Assembly: GCA_003024785.1 (NCBI GenBank)
Contig: PUQB01000048.1
Location: forward strand, 186,001 to 250,000
Origin: Selaginella tamariscina
Lineage: Eukaryota > Streptophyta > Lycopodiopsida > Selaginellales > Selaginellaceae
Reading direction: 5' to 3'
DNA: 64,000 nucleotides
Positions 33,455-44,945 of this stretch are shown in pieces (positions within the stretch are counted from its first letter, which is position 1; each line of letters starts with the position of its first letter). Below the pieces are notes generated by a model. That model was not told the DNA's origin, made no database searches, and saw nothing but the letters and a program-made list of their open reading frames with translations. A program made the translations under genes and the position numbers.

Positions 33455-34760
33455 ATGCACTCAAACAGGCGCATTTTGCGGTACGAGATGGAGTTCTTTA
33501 TTATAAAGAAAGAGACTCTATGTTCCAGAAGGGACATGGAGGGAGAGGTGTTAAGAGAGCATCACGACGTTCCTTTGGCAGGACATGGTGGAAGGCATAA
33601 GACGTTGGCTTTGTTGAAACAGGGATTCTATTGGCCGGGTATGATAGACGATGTTGCCAAGTATGTCAAGACATGCCCCACATGTCAACAAGTAAAGAGT
33701 CGATCGCAAAAACGAGCTGGGAAGTTGCAGTGTATACCGATTCCAGAGCGGCCATTTCAAAGTGTTACTTTGGACTTTATCATGGGATTGCCAAAATCTT
33801 GTGGTTTTAACGCTCATGGTGGTAGTCGATCGTTTTCAAAGGTTGCTCATTTCATTCCAACTGTAGAGACAGTGAATGCAATTCAAGCACGAAGTTGTTC
33901 TTCCACGAAGTCATAAGAGTGCGCGGACTACCGGAAACCATGATCTCAGATCGGATCCTCGGTTTACGGGGAAGTTTTGGGGATTGTTTAAGCAGTTTGG
34001 TACGATGCTCAAGTTCAGTACGGCTACCATCGCAAACTGATGGTCAAACGGAAGAGTGAACCGACAAGTCGAGGACTATCTCAGATGCTATGTTCAAGGT
34101 GATTCAACTTGATTGGGCTGAACACTTGGATATGGCTGAGATATGTTACAATAACTCGACACACACTGCAATCGGATGTAGCCCATGGAGTGTTAACTGG
34201 GATAAGGGTGGTATTCCTCAGAGTATGGTGTTACTGAAAGACGAAGCAATCGAGTTCCATCTGTAGTAGTTCACGGGACAATTGTATCGACATGGGAAGC
34301 TGCTAGTCAAGTGGCTGCAGTACAGGAAAGGTATCGTCAGCAGTACGATAAGCATCGGCGGATGTAGAGTATCAGTTGGGGATATGGTATTGTTGAGTAC
34401 CAAAAACCTGAAGGTTCCAACAACTCTTTCGAGGAAGTTTCTGTCGCATACATAGGTCCATACAAGTGGTGAAGCAAGTAGGGAAAGTGGCTTATGAGTT
34501 AGATCTTCCTTCGGAGTTGGAACAATACACAATGTGTTTCATGTCAGTTTACTCGAGCCATTCCACAAGGATGAGAAACATCCGCAAAGATATGAAAGCT
34601 TACGCCTGCTTCCTGAGCTGGTCGGCGATACGAAGGAGTTCAAAGTTGAATCGATTTTGGATGCAAAAGATGTTAAACGAGGACGCGAAAAGTAAACGAG
34701 AATATCTTGTTAAGTGGAAGGTTACCCGGCGATGCGATCGACATGGAACCATTGGATAAT
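33455..34760 (+). pseudogene. GyB1 integrase and chromodomain region
   Basis: The integrase zinc-binding part (HHDVPLAGHGGRHKTL to CPTCQQVKSR, about 33560-33710) is followed by catalytic-core similarity (SVTLDFIMGLPKS) and, near 34640-34740, a chromodomain-like end (EYLVKWK). Integrase inserts the DNA copy; the chromodomain biases target choice. It is broken. Confidence 0.85.
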
Positions 34761-35197
34761 CTATAGAACGCGATGGAGATAGTGAAGGAGTTTGAGGCAA
34801 GGTCTCAAACTGCTAATGATGATGATGAAATAAAGCGAAGTTATTTCTTATTAACCTAGGGCCGACAGACAACCTTAACTAGAGGCCTCCAATATAAATT
34901 TTAGTTAACTTAAAGAAATTAATTAACTTGTTGTCTGTGTCGGTGACAAACTTTGCAACGTGTAAAAGGTCTCCAAGTGACTTCTTGTTGCATGGTGCCT
35001 CGGCAGTTGATTGTCGCTCAGTGAACGACGGTTCTGAAATACTTGGCTTTGCGTAATGCAAGGGGTAATAAAACTTGTGAACTTTTTGCTGACTCCGCAT
35101 AGAGTGATTAGCGTTAGTTTTCAGTTAATTTTTCTAACCTAGTCTAGTCTTGGAGTTAGACGTCAACGAGGACGTTGACATTTCAAAGGTGTGAGTG
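34761..35197 (+). other. GyB1 non-coding region before the 3' LTR
   Basis: About 440 bp with no coding, also found in GyB2 at 19040-19662. The conserved end GACGTTGACATTTCAAAGGT probably stands near the polypurine tract. Confidence 0.6.
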
Positions 35198-37764
35198 TGT
35201 CATAGTTTTTACTATGACTCGACCTTTACTTTGGGGTTTGATTGTTGTTACCTACCGATTGTGTGGTGAACCCTAGTTGTAGTGAGAAACAGCCCCGCTT
35301 AGTGCACTTAGGTGTTTAGGGGTAGTCCGGCCGGCTTGTCACTAGGTACTCGAGAAACTCTAGGCAAAGGTAGTACTTACCCTTAAAAACTCTATCCCAG
35401 TTTGACGTTACAAAAAATAGTTTTTCGTTAAATATAGCTTGTCAAAAAGGGTTAGGGACACCCCTAGGGTTGACCTAACCCTAGGGTTTCCCTAACCCCA
35501 TGCCCTAATAACTTCCCCTAGGGGTTAGGTTTAGGGTTAGTTAGACAACCGTTTCTCTAAGGGCTGGCATTTCCGTGCCAGCCCACTTACTCACTTAGGT
35601 AAATAGGGGGGGGGGGGGGGTCCCGTCACATTAATAAGGTAGAGTATAGTAGTGAGGCTTCTTGGGTTCAAAAAGAGCTCGTTAACCTCCTACCGGTGCA
35701 AGCTAAGCTTGTGTCGTCAAGGTGCAACCCTCCGTTGTGCCGCCGAAACTTTCACACGACAGGGGTACAACCCACCCTAGGGTAGACTATCCTTATCGTT
35801 GGCAGATCTTGCCTTTGAGATAGGGCACGTCACTTCCGAGTTAATCAGTTCCTTGGTCCGTGTCATAGTTTTTACTATGACTCCTCTTTACTTTGGATGT
35901 TGACTGTTGTTACCTACGTACTATTGATAAGCCCTAAGTGTAGAAGAACAGGCCGCTTATGCACTTGGATATCTAGTGTGGTGGTCTGGCCGGGTGTCAT
36001 TAGGTTTTGCAAGAAACTCTGGGCGAATCTAGCACTTCCATTTAGAAAACTCTTACCTTGATTTTCCGTGTCCCGGTTGATTAATGCTAGTTCTAGTGAG
36101 TTCGACATGTCGGATATGCTTAGAAATACCCCCAGGTTTGATAGGTTAGGGTTTAGGGGTTGATGGATAAACTCACTAAGTACGTTCCCTCTGGAATGAG
36201 ATTTCAGTGCTAGCCCACTTATGTAAATAGAAAACAGGGGGGGGGGGCTCTGTCACATAAAAAAAGTAGTATATAGGAGTGAGGTTCCTGGGTTCATGAC
36301 TGAGCCTTACTCTTCTCCGGTGCAAGCTCTAGCTTGTGTCGTCAAGACACAACCCTCTTTTGTGCCGCCCTAACTTCCAAATGCCAGGGTACGTCCCACC
36401 TTCGGGGTAGCTTACCCTTAACGTTGGCGAATCCATGCCTGGGAGGTCTTGTCGGAATGCATGTTCCAGGCAGAGGTAGAGGCTTGTCTCCAGCCTCCTC
36501 CTCCATGTCAAGCTAGGTGTAACATCATGCCAAGCAAGGCACATCCGTGTCCTTGTCCAACTGTGGGCGTGGGATCTTGTTTGATAGTTCACATACCAGT
36601 TCCTGATTCACTAAGGGGTTCTAGAGTTGGCATTTAGGAGCCACGTTTGTGGCACTTGGTGCAACTCTTGAATCTAAGGCTATGGCATAATAACCCACAT
36701 CGGAAAGGCAGTGTCACATGGAGATGTGACACTGGGCTAAACGTCACATGGTACAACGCCCGAGGCACGCCCTTTGGGGTTATGTCATTGGCTTGTCGCC
36801 AAGGGGTTGGATACTTTAGCAAACAGACATGCTTGTGCTTACACTAGGTGTTAAGCCTTGGCATCCGCTCAAGGGAGGTTAGGTCTCATAACTAGGTGTG
36901 CTTTTGGCACACTTGGCTAAGGGAGTGTTCTCCTTGGAATTCAAGGTTGAACAACCTAAACATGTTAGCAAGGAGCCCTTTCATGAGGCACTCGCAAGGT
37001 CATGTGCTTAGGGTTATCCAAAACCTAGCCTTAGGGAGTTTGCTTAGCAGAACACTCGTGTCCGCCTACGGTGCACACTCGTGTCCGCCTACGGTGCACA
37101 CTCGTGTCCTCACTAAGTACTAGCCCTAGGTCTAGGGTATGACTTGGCCACTCAAACCCTTAGGGTTAGTCGTGTTCAAGGTACCCTTGTCTTCCTAAAG
37201 GGTTGTACTCCCGGATGAGGGTGATTTCACAAGGGGTAAGTGACGATGCCTTAGCTCTGTCACAAGGGTATGTGTGGAACACATGTCTCGTAATGGGGTT
37301 AGGGCATGAGCCTGTCTAGGTCTTCTAGGGAAAGATCCTAAGTCAACTAGGGTTATCCCTCAAGGTTTTGGGGGGTAGACATTCTAGGGAGACTTAGGCT
37401 AAACCCTAAAGTCTTCTATCCACTTGGGCATTAGAGTCTAACCCTAGGGTCGTTGGGGTTGTTTTGGGAAACTTAGCGTTGCTCACACAAGGTGATGACG
37501 CCGAATGGCCACCTGGCAGCCACGTGTTGGCCCTTTGGGTTAAAACTCTGACAGTCCGAAAACCTGCCCGCAAGCTTAAAGACATTGCCCGAGTTCACGT
37601 TCTGCAAAACTAATGGTTGAGGCCTTGCTCCGGCCGCCTCAACCACGCCAAGCTAGGAACGACACCTAAAGCTCGGCTAGTCCGTGTACCCTGATTCACA
37701 AGGTGAGTCTCGTTCGTGGGCTTAGTCAGTTAGGGGTTTGAGTTCCTAAGGCTTAGGTTCTCTT
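35198..37764 (+). repeat. 3' LTR of GyB1, split by a solo LTR and truncated
   Basis: It starts TGTCATAGTTTTTACTATGA and follows the 5' LTR to 35860. It is interrupted by a solo LTR with target duplication GTCCG, resumes at 37559 (AAACCTGCCCGCAAGCTTAA) and stops at about 37764, before the terminal bases seen in the 5' LTR. It shares the hairpin near 35561-35585 and a run of 15 G at 35606-35620. Confidence 0.87.
35861..37553 (+). repeat. Solo GyB-type LTR nested in the GyB1 3' LTR
   Basis: At 1,693 bp it starts TGTCATAGTTTTTACTATGA and ends GGTTAAAACTCTGACA, flanked by perfect 5-bp duplications GTCCG (35856-35860 and 37554-37558). Its first 250 bp match the GyB1 LTRs, but it is longer and belongs to the subfamily also seen at 19980 and 43027. 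It has a run of 11 G at 36237-36247. Confidence 0.95.
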
Positions 37765-37956
37765 AATGACTAGTGTTGCATATGAAACGCTTTGGGTTTC
37801 CTGACGGTAGTGGATCGGCCGACATCATAAGAGACGATCCACTGTGAGTGTGTAGTGTGTGTATTTGTATGCATTCGTACACATGCGTGTGTGTGAATGT
37901 ATATGTACACATTATTATTTGTTGTTTTCGAGTCCATGAAAGCAATGAAATGTTAG

Positions 37957-39043
37957 GCTTTTCTGACACGTGGCTTCGACCCCAATGCCTGCACTTCACT
38001 TCAATACATTCCTTACGAACGTAAGTCTCGCTTAATTTTTATTTAAAATTCTTAATTTGTTTTTTATTCAATTTATTTTGTTCACAGTGCAAATTCCCCA
38101 CATAAAAAAGAGGTTTTCAATTCACCACACTGTTAAGAGATATGTGGAGGCTGGTCACCATGACAACATCATCCCAGTATTTATATGTATATATTTGTAC
38201 TACGTATATGTGTATATACATACGTAATGTATACATACATATATTCACACACACACACACATATAGATATATGTGTGTGGTGTGTATAAATCGAGAGAGA
38301 GAGAGAGAGAGAGACGCACACACACATATATATGTAATTAACTGAAATAATTTCTACAGTCTAAGATACGAGACTTACGCCACCAAAGAGAACATATGGC
38401 CGCTGGTTCACATTATGATCCTGGTAAGTTCAACTAGGTATGTCATATTTAATTAAGAAATAATAATAAATTAATTCTTTTTTATTTCTTTTATTTAATA
38501 TAATTTTGTATTTAATAGTACCTGAGAGAAGTGTGATAAATGGAAGAACTGGGCCAGGAGTTAAGCAAATAAGGACCAACAGTACACTTTGGAGGAAGCA
38601 TTTCATCTTTGGAGGTCATTACAATGAAGATGTCATAGATGGCAGATTCCATCCCATGGAAAAGGTATATACTTTTAGTTAAATTCTTTTTTTTAATGGT
38701 AAAGCCAGTAATATAATGCTAATATTTATAAACCTTAATCAAATATAATTGTAAACTGACATGCACGATATGTGTGTGTACATATCACATGATGTGTGTG
38801 TGTATCACACACAGATACTTCAAAAGTGGATGTGGTTTACTTAGTATGTAAAACTCTCCTTAATTAGCATATGCACATATAGGAATGAAAATGCCACGTC
38901 ATCAATTTGTTAAATATAGAGATTACCTTATGTTAAATACATCATATTACTAAATTATACTTAGTATAATATTACTATAATAATTTGTTTATATTCGATA
39001 TCAAACATGGAATATTATTAAATGTATAACACACACACACACA

Positions 39044-39099
<56 letters not shown>

Positions 39100-39190
39100 T
39101 TATTCTTATTTTGTTTTAATACAGAATAAGGAGAAGATTACAATTGAATCAAAAAAAGGAAGATGTGAAAGAGAGTTTTGTAAAAGTTAA
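37957..39190 (+). CDS. Unrecognised spliced gene, last five exons
   Basis: Five exons with GT-AG borders and consistent phases fit: 37957-38020, 38098-38176, 38360-38423, 38519-38664 and 39125-39190 (stop TAA). The joined product of about 139 residues contains GFDPNACTSLQYIPYE, IKKRFSIHHTVKRYVEAGHH, RTGPGVKQIRTNSTLWRKHF, IFGGHYNEDVIDGRFHPMEK and a lysine-rich tail ending CEREFCKS. I recognise no family; it is basic and histidine-rich with no membrane segment or signal. An open frame kept across four introns argues for a real or recently live gene. The 5' exons are not found: an ATG exon at about 37789 does not join in phase, and the truncated GyB1 LTR ends just upstream at 37764, so the gene may have lost its 5' end. 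Confidence 0.6.
38210..38335. repeat. CA/TA/GA microsatellites in an intron
   Basis: ACACACAC, ATATATGTGTG and a (GA)n run follow one another within the intron 38177-38359 of the unrecognised gene. Confidence 0.85.
39031..39100. repeat. (AC)n(TA)n microsatellite
   Basis: ACACACACAC leads into about 25 TA units. It lies in the last intron of the unrecognised gene. Confidence 0.9.
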
Positions 39191-40864
39191 CCAGGTAATA
39201 AATTATATGATAATTAATTTAAATAATAAAATTAATTCTATTTAAATAATTTTTAATTATTATAAATAAATTTATTATTAATTTTATATAACATAAGAAT
39301 TGTAGAACTTTTTTATTACTTATGAGTAAATGTACATATATTGCATTAAAAAGGAAATAATATCGAGTTTAACATATTTTAATGAAAGTTTACACCCTTT
39401 TAATAATCCATCCAATCACATTAAGAGTTGGTGTAATAATTTTAATTGAATTTTTTTAAGCTGCTTAAGAAAATATTACCATAACAGAGATAATCATTTG
39501 CAAAGCTAATAAACACGAAGTGTTTATGCATGAATAGTGTATACTGATGTTATGGTTATTTAGTATTAACCTTAGAATTAAGATATGGTTAAGTACTAAC
39601 CTTAGAATTAATAATTAATTAAATATTAATCCTAGAATTAAGATATGTTGTTAGAATTAAGAATGTATTAACTCTAAAATTAAGATATGTGTTGGCCGTG
39701 TAAATCTTTAAGCGTGTGATGTATGCATTTTATGATTTAATGTGGTACACAATAGGAAAAATGAAATAATTAAAGATAATTATTTATTAGATTTGTTTAG
39801 GCTTTCATAATCAATTTTAGGATGGATGACTTTTTTATTTTTGAAAAAAAAATTGCAGTGAAATATACTTATTTCAAAACATCTATACTAAAATATATAA
39901 GTTATACTTGTCACTACAATTAATTTTTAAAATTTAAAATTTAATATTTTATATAATTTTAAGTGCATATAAATAAGTAGTTTTCTTTATATGCATGACA
40001 TTTTATTTATATATAGTACAAATATAAAAGATATAATTTAATTATTTTAAATATGTTTATATAACATTAGGACATGAAATTAATATTAATTTTTATTTAT
40101 AATGTTATAATCATATAAAATTGTTTTTTATGCAACAATCTTGAGCACAAATTTTATTAATAATCTTTATATAAATAATGATAACCACATATTTGATATA
40201 TATCCCACATCAATAAATGTATTAAAATCTTTAAATCATATTAAATATTAATGACTTCTTAAATATATATCACTTAATTTACAAAATTTAATTTAAAGAT
40301 TTATTCTATGTGAGAAATGTGAAAAAGTAACACTTTAAGTTAAAAATTTAAAATATATATTAAACTTGCGGGTCATTTCAAGAATTATTAAGAATAGAGA
40401 ATTAATTAAAAAATATGTTTTACTTATTAAAATATAGAAGTTATTATCAAAACCTTTTATTAGTTCTTAAATAGTCTTAACAAATATAAGGTTAGGTTGA
40501 TGTAAACTCTTAGTGATCTTAATTTTTATTTTACTTGAGCAATATATAGAATATTCTTAGCACATATAACAACTATTCTTTATTATTTATTTTATGTTTC
40601 AAAAAAACTTATATTTAATTTTTTAATAATTAATGTTAATTATGGTGAAATCTTAAACCCTAAACCCAATTAAGTTTTGAGATATAACATTGTATATGTT
40701 TATCAGCAATTATAACAACGTGGAAATAATTTAAGACTTTTTGACTTCAGTAATGCATCCATATTGCCCCATGATGATAACCCACAGTCCACAATCATCC
40801 TCCATAAGATAATCCCAAAATTAACACTTAAATCCACCGCCCATCCCAACCTTGAAAGGATGTG
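39191..40864. other. AT-rich spacer
   Basis: Very AT-rich non-coding DNA between the 3' end of the plus-strand gene and the 3' end of the auxin-carrier pseudogene. Nothing recognised. Confidence 0.6.
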
Positions 40865-42444
40865 TTAATTTCTGTTCTTTAACTGACCAAAAACTATGTT
40901 ATAAACCATGCATGGTAGAATATGTAAGTTCCATGTTACTATCATAGAGTCAATCACTCTATTCATCATTCCGAAGAATGGAAATGCTAATGCTGCCACC
41001 CAAAACCCGATAAACACTGGAACCCTAAATAATGTTCTCTTTATATAGCTAGGTGACTCATGTACTCCCACCGTCTTCTCCCACATTGTATATACAGATA
41101 TTGAAAACATCCCAAAGCTAATAAACTTCAAAAGGTAAAACATTAGTTGTGTGTATGTGTGCGTGCGTAAGTGCGTATGTACCGTGTGAATAAGAATGAG
41201 AACTATGGTGTCTTTAAACTTAGAATCTCGAAGCAAAACTATGGCATTTGTCTTTGTGAGTAATGCATCTCCAAAATTTATGTTCATAATAATACTTGGA
41301 ACCATAACCATTAAAAGATGGAATATTCCTCCTCCAAAATATGCCACTTTATATTCTTGGGGTCTCCACATTGCATCCATAATCTCCCTGCAGTATGTTT
41401 TAATATATAATACATGTTCACGTAGGTCCATACACCACATGTGTGTGCGTGAGTGTGTGTGAGTGTGTAAGAGAGAGAGAGAGTGCTTACACAGGGATTG
41501 CCACGTGCCCGAGATTTGCAAGCAGACATACCGGTGAAGTAATCTTGATAACTATGTGAGAGGTGCGTTTCACATTTGGAATCTGTATAATAAACATTAA
41601 TAATAATAAACAATAATAATGCAAAAATTATAAATTATACATAAAATATAAATTAATAAATTAAATACAACCTTTCCATGGAAAAGAGTAGCAATTGTTA
41701 AATATCCAGAAGCAAAAATAGTTGTAACCACGCCAATGAAGGACAATACTCTATAGTTATGTGCACTTGGAACAAGTATTGACAGAGAGAAAACTGCTCA
41801 AATACCATAGTCCATGTCCTTTTATTTAATTTATCGTTAACCAGATAAACAAAACTGAAATTAATAAAATAATAATAATAACGAAGGATTTTATTATTTA
41901 TGACTTACTTGCTACATGCAACTATTTGTAGAGCTGAACAAAGAAAAGAGACCCCAGATTTATATTATTAATATTATTTCCATTTCCACCCCAACAGTCA
42001 CCAATGACTTCATGAAGCTATAAGTTTAAAATATCATCAAATTAAATAAAAATTAAATAGAATTTACCTGAATTGTCTGATTATATGAGTCACGATTTCT
42101 AGTCTGCCTGATATTAAACTTGTGTTTTAAATATAAAATATTAATTATGCTTTGTATCCAAATTCCTATAGCTACTTGAAAGAGCTGTAAACAATTGCTG
42201 AAGGTAATCCCAATTGAGCACTTGCTTTGGCGTATTCAATAGCCGGCCTGCAACCTTACATACGGGAAGATTACACGCACGCACGCACATACGCACGCAC
42301 AAGCACTATATGAAATATGTATTGAATTATACAAACCTTAGCTGCTGCAATGTTTAGCCACGCATCGAATGTAGAACCTCCGTACCATACTATTCTAAGA
42401 ATAAATTCTTGAAAGGACTCTCTTGTGTGATTCTCAGTATCCAT
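40865..42444 (-). pseudogene. LAX-like: AUX1/LAX auxin influx carrier, degenerate
   Basis: The family imports auxin with protons through the plasma membrane (AAAP superfamily, about 11 membrane segments). The first ATG is at 42444; an earlier reading start at 42489 is TTG. Recognisable exons: 42337-42444 (WYGGSTFDAWLNIAAAK, cf. family WHGGSVYDAWF), pieces in 42068-42255 (AQLGLPSAI, LFQVAIGIWIQSIINILYL), 41909-42017 (HEVIGDCWGG, SALQIVACS), 41672-41793 (LVPSAHNYRVLSF), 41491-41582 (LGHVAIPV), 41183-41387 (EIMDAMWRPQEYK, FGDALLT), 40865-41125 (FISFGMF, LAFPFFGMMNRVIDSM). GT-AG borders are kept, including a 57-nt intron at 41126-41182. Within 42068-42255 and 41909-42017 the match changes frame; an 8-base GTTTACAG run interrupts AQLGLPSAI/LFQV. 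Sequence identity to the family is low, so this is a pseudogene or very diverged copy. Confidence 0.8.
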
Positions 42445-43026
42445 AATAATGTTTTGTGGGAACAGACTTAAAAGACTAGATTGACTCAAATATTATAATA
42501 ATAATAATAAAAAAATAAATTTATATACTTAAAAACAAAACTTATGTTTCAAAGTCAAGACACTTTAAGATAAATTGAAAATAAAAAATTTCTGCAGCTT
42601 AAATATAATTTGGTGTATATAAATAAATTATTATACTATATTTATTATTAAAGAGACATAAAAAGGAAAACAAGTGTAAAACCGACGGAAGGTTATGACA
42701 AAACCAAATTATATTAAAATCTATAATGTGAAGTGATAGCAACACTAAATTCATCATTTGTAACATTTTTAAGTTTAATATTTCAATATATTTGATCGTG
42801 AAAAATCCAATGATGAAAAGAAATTAAATTAAAATTAAAAATTTAAATTGAAAGTATCAATGATTTTAATGAAATATATATGAGAACCACTGTTGATATA
42901 AAAATTAAAATTAAAATATTTAAATTAAAAGTACCAATGTGATTTAAATGTAATATATGTAATCTTATATTTAAAGTAAATTATATAGCATGTGTTTTAA
43001 AAATAGAAAATATGCAGAGGAGGGTG
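42445..43026. other. AT-rich spacer
   Basis: AT-rich non-coding DNA upstream of the auxin-carrier pseudogene; no clear promoter element. Confidence 0.5.
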
Positions 43027-44662
43027 TGTACGACTCCCTTTTACTTTGGACATTGACTGTTGTTACCTACTGTATTATATTGATAAGCCTTAGGTGTAGA
43101 AGAAACAGGCCCGCTTAGTGCACTTGGATATTTAGTGATGGTCTGGCTGGGTGTCATTAGGTATTTATAAGAAACTCTGGGCGAAGCTAGCACTTCCATT
43201 TAGAAAACTCTTACTTTGGTTTTCTGTGTCCCGGTTGGGTTAATGGCTAGTTCCGATGAGTTCGGCATGTCGGATATGTTTAGAAATACCCCTAGGTTTG
43301 ACAAGTTAGGGTTTAGGGATCGATGGATAACTCACCAAGTATATTCCCTCTGGGAATGAGATTCCGTGCCAGCCCACTTATTTATGTAAACAGGAAAACA
43401 GGGGGGCTATGTCACATAAATAAGGTAGTATGTAGGAGTGAGGGTTCCTGGGTTCATGACTGAGCTCGTTACTCTTCTCTCGGTGGAAGCTCTAGCTTGT
43501 GTCGTCAAGACACAACCCTCTGTTGTGCCGCTCTAACTTTCAGATGACAAGGGTACGTCCCACCTTCGGGGTAGCTCACATTTAACGTTGGCGAATCCAT
43601 GCCTGGAAGGTCTTGTTGGAATGCGTTCCAAGAAGCAGAGGTTGAGGCTTGTCTTCGGCCTCCTCCTTCACGTCAAACTAGGTGTAGCACTCATGGCCAA
43701 GCAAGGCACATTCATGTCCTTGTCCAACTGTGGGCGTGGAATCATGTTTGACTGAGGGTTCACTAAGGGGTTCTAGAGTTCACGTTTGTGGCACTTGGTG
43801 CAACTCTTGAATCTAAGGGTTATGGCATGATAGCCCACAACGGGGAAGGCAGTGTCACATGGAGATGTGATACTGGGCTAAACGTCACATGATACAATGC
43901 CTGAGGCACGCCCTTTGGGGTTATGTCATGGGCTTGTCGCCAAGGGGTTGGATACTCTGACAAACAGGCATGCTTGTGCTTGCACTAGGGTGCTAAGCCT
44001 TGGGCATTTGCTCAAGGGAGGTTAGGTCTCATAATTAAGTGTGCTTAGGCACACTTGGTTAGGGGAGTGTCCTCCTTGGAATCTAGGGGTTGAAAACTTA
44101 AGCTTGTTATCAGGAGCATTTTTGTGAAGCACTCGCAAGGTCATGTACTTAGGGTTATTCAAATCTAGCCTTAGGGAGTTTGCTTAGTAGAACACTCGTG
44201 TCCGCCTACAGCGCACACTCGTGCCCTCACTAAGTACTAGCCCTAGGTCTAGGGTATGACTTGGCCACCCAAACCCTTAGGGGTTAGTCATGGTTCAGGG
44301 TACCCCTTGTCGCTCTAAAGGGGTTGTACTCCCGAATGAGGGTGATTCCTCAAGGGGTAAGTGATGATGCTTTGGCTCTATCATGGGGGTATGTGTGAGA
44401 CACATCTCTTTTATGAGGTTAGGGCATGAGCCTGTCTAGGTCTACTGGGACAGGATCCTAAAGTCTACTCGGGTTATCCTCTAGGGTTTAGGAGATGGAC
44501 TTAGGGTAGGACTCTAAGTCTTTAGCTTAATTGGGCCCCTGAGTCAAACTTTTAAGGTTATCTTGGAAGACTTAGCGTTGCTCACACAGGGTGATGATGC
44601 CAAATGACCACTTGGCAACCACGTGTTGCCACGTGTTGGCCCTTTGGGTTAAAACTCTGACA
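43027..44662 (+). repeat. Solo GyB-type LTR
   Basis: It ends GGTTAAAACTCTGACA and matches the solo LTR at 35861-37553 throughout. Its first bases are eroded, starting TGTACGACTCC where relatives have TGTCATAG. GGTG borders both sides, a partial target duplication. It appears inserted in the LTR of the minus-strand GyD element, whose sequence follows at 44663. Confidence 0.85.
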
Positions 44663-44945
44663 GGTGCTGTGGATCCAACGCCAATAAGATTCTCATATAT
44701 ATGTCACCACTACATACAAACTTAACATGTTAGGACCACTACGTACAAATTAGATACCTTCGCAAGATAAGCCCGACCTCCAAAAAACTTTCAATATTAA
44801 GGTGCTTTACTTAATTCTCCTATTTCCTTTTATACCTTAGATTTTATTTCTTTTGAGATTCTTTTAAATCTATGTACACGTGTCCTTATAGCCTTTAGGA
44901 AATATTCTAGCTTATACTTTTCTAGGAATAGTCTTTGAAATAACA
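44663..44945 (-). repeat. 3' LTR of GyD (part)
   Basis: On the minus strand it starts TGTTATTTCAAAGACTATTC directly after a polypurine tract (ATGGGGGGAGGAT, 44946-44960). It contains a TATA-like GGTATAAAAGG near 44835. Its far end is cut by the solo LTR. Confidence 0.65.

Larger units (their letters stand above)
28795..37764 (+). mobile_element. GyB1: Ty3/gypsy chromovirus with both LTRs (3' LTR truncated)
   Basis: Parts in order: 5' LTR 28795-29772, primer-binding site 29775-29786, gag (from about 30100), protease, reverse transcriptase, RNase H, integrase and chromodomain (to about 34760), then a non-coding stretch and the 3' LTR from 35198. The 3' LTR is split by a solo LTR and ends early at about 37764. 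It is inserted in GyA3. Long coding stretches survive, so it is younger than its host elements, but it is broken in perhaps five to ten places. Confidence 0.9.

Noticed and set aside
37763-37999. Minus-strand open frame beside the truncated GyB1 LTR
   Set aside because: It overlaps the plus-strand exon 37957-38020, which has splice and phase support; the minus frame is TG-repeat-coded.
42445-42489. Upstream extension of the auxin-carrier N-terminus
   Set aside because: The extension would start at TTG; the first ATG in frame is at 42444.
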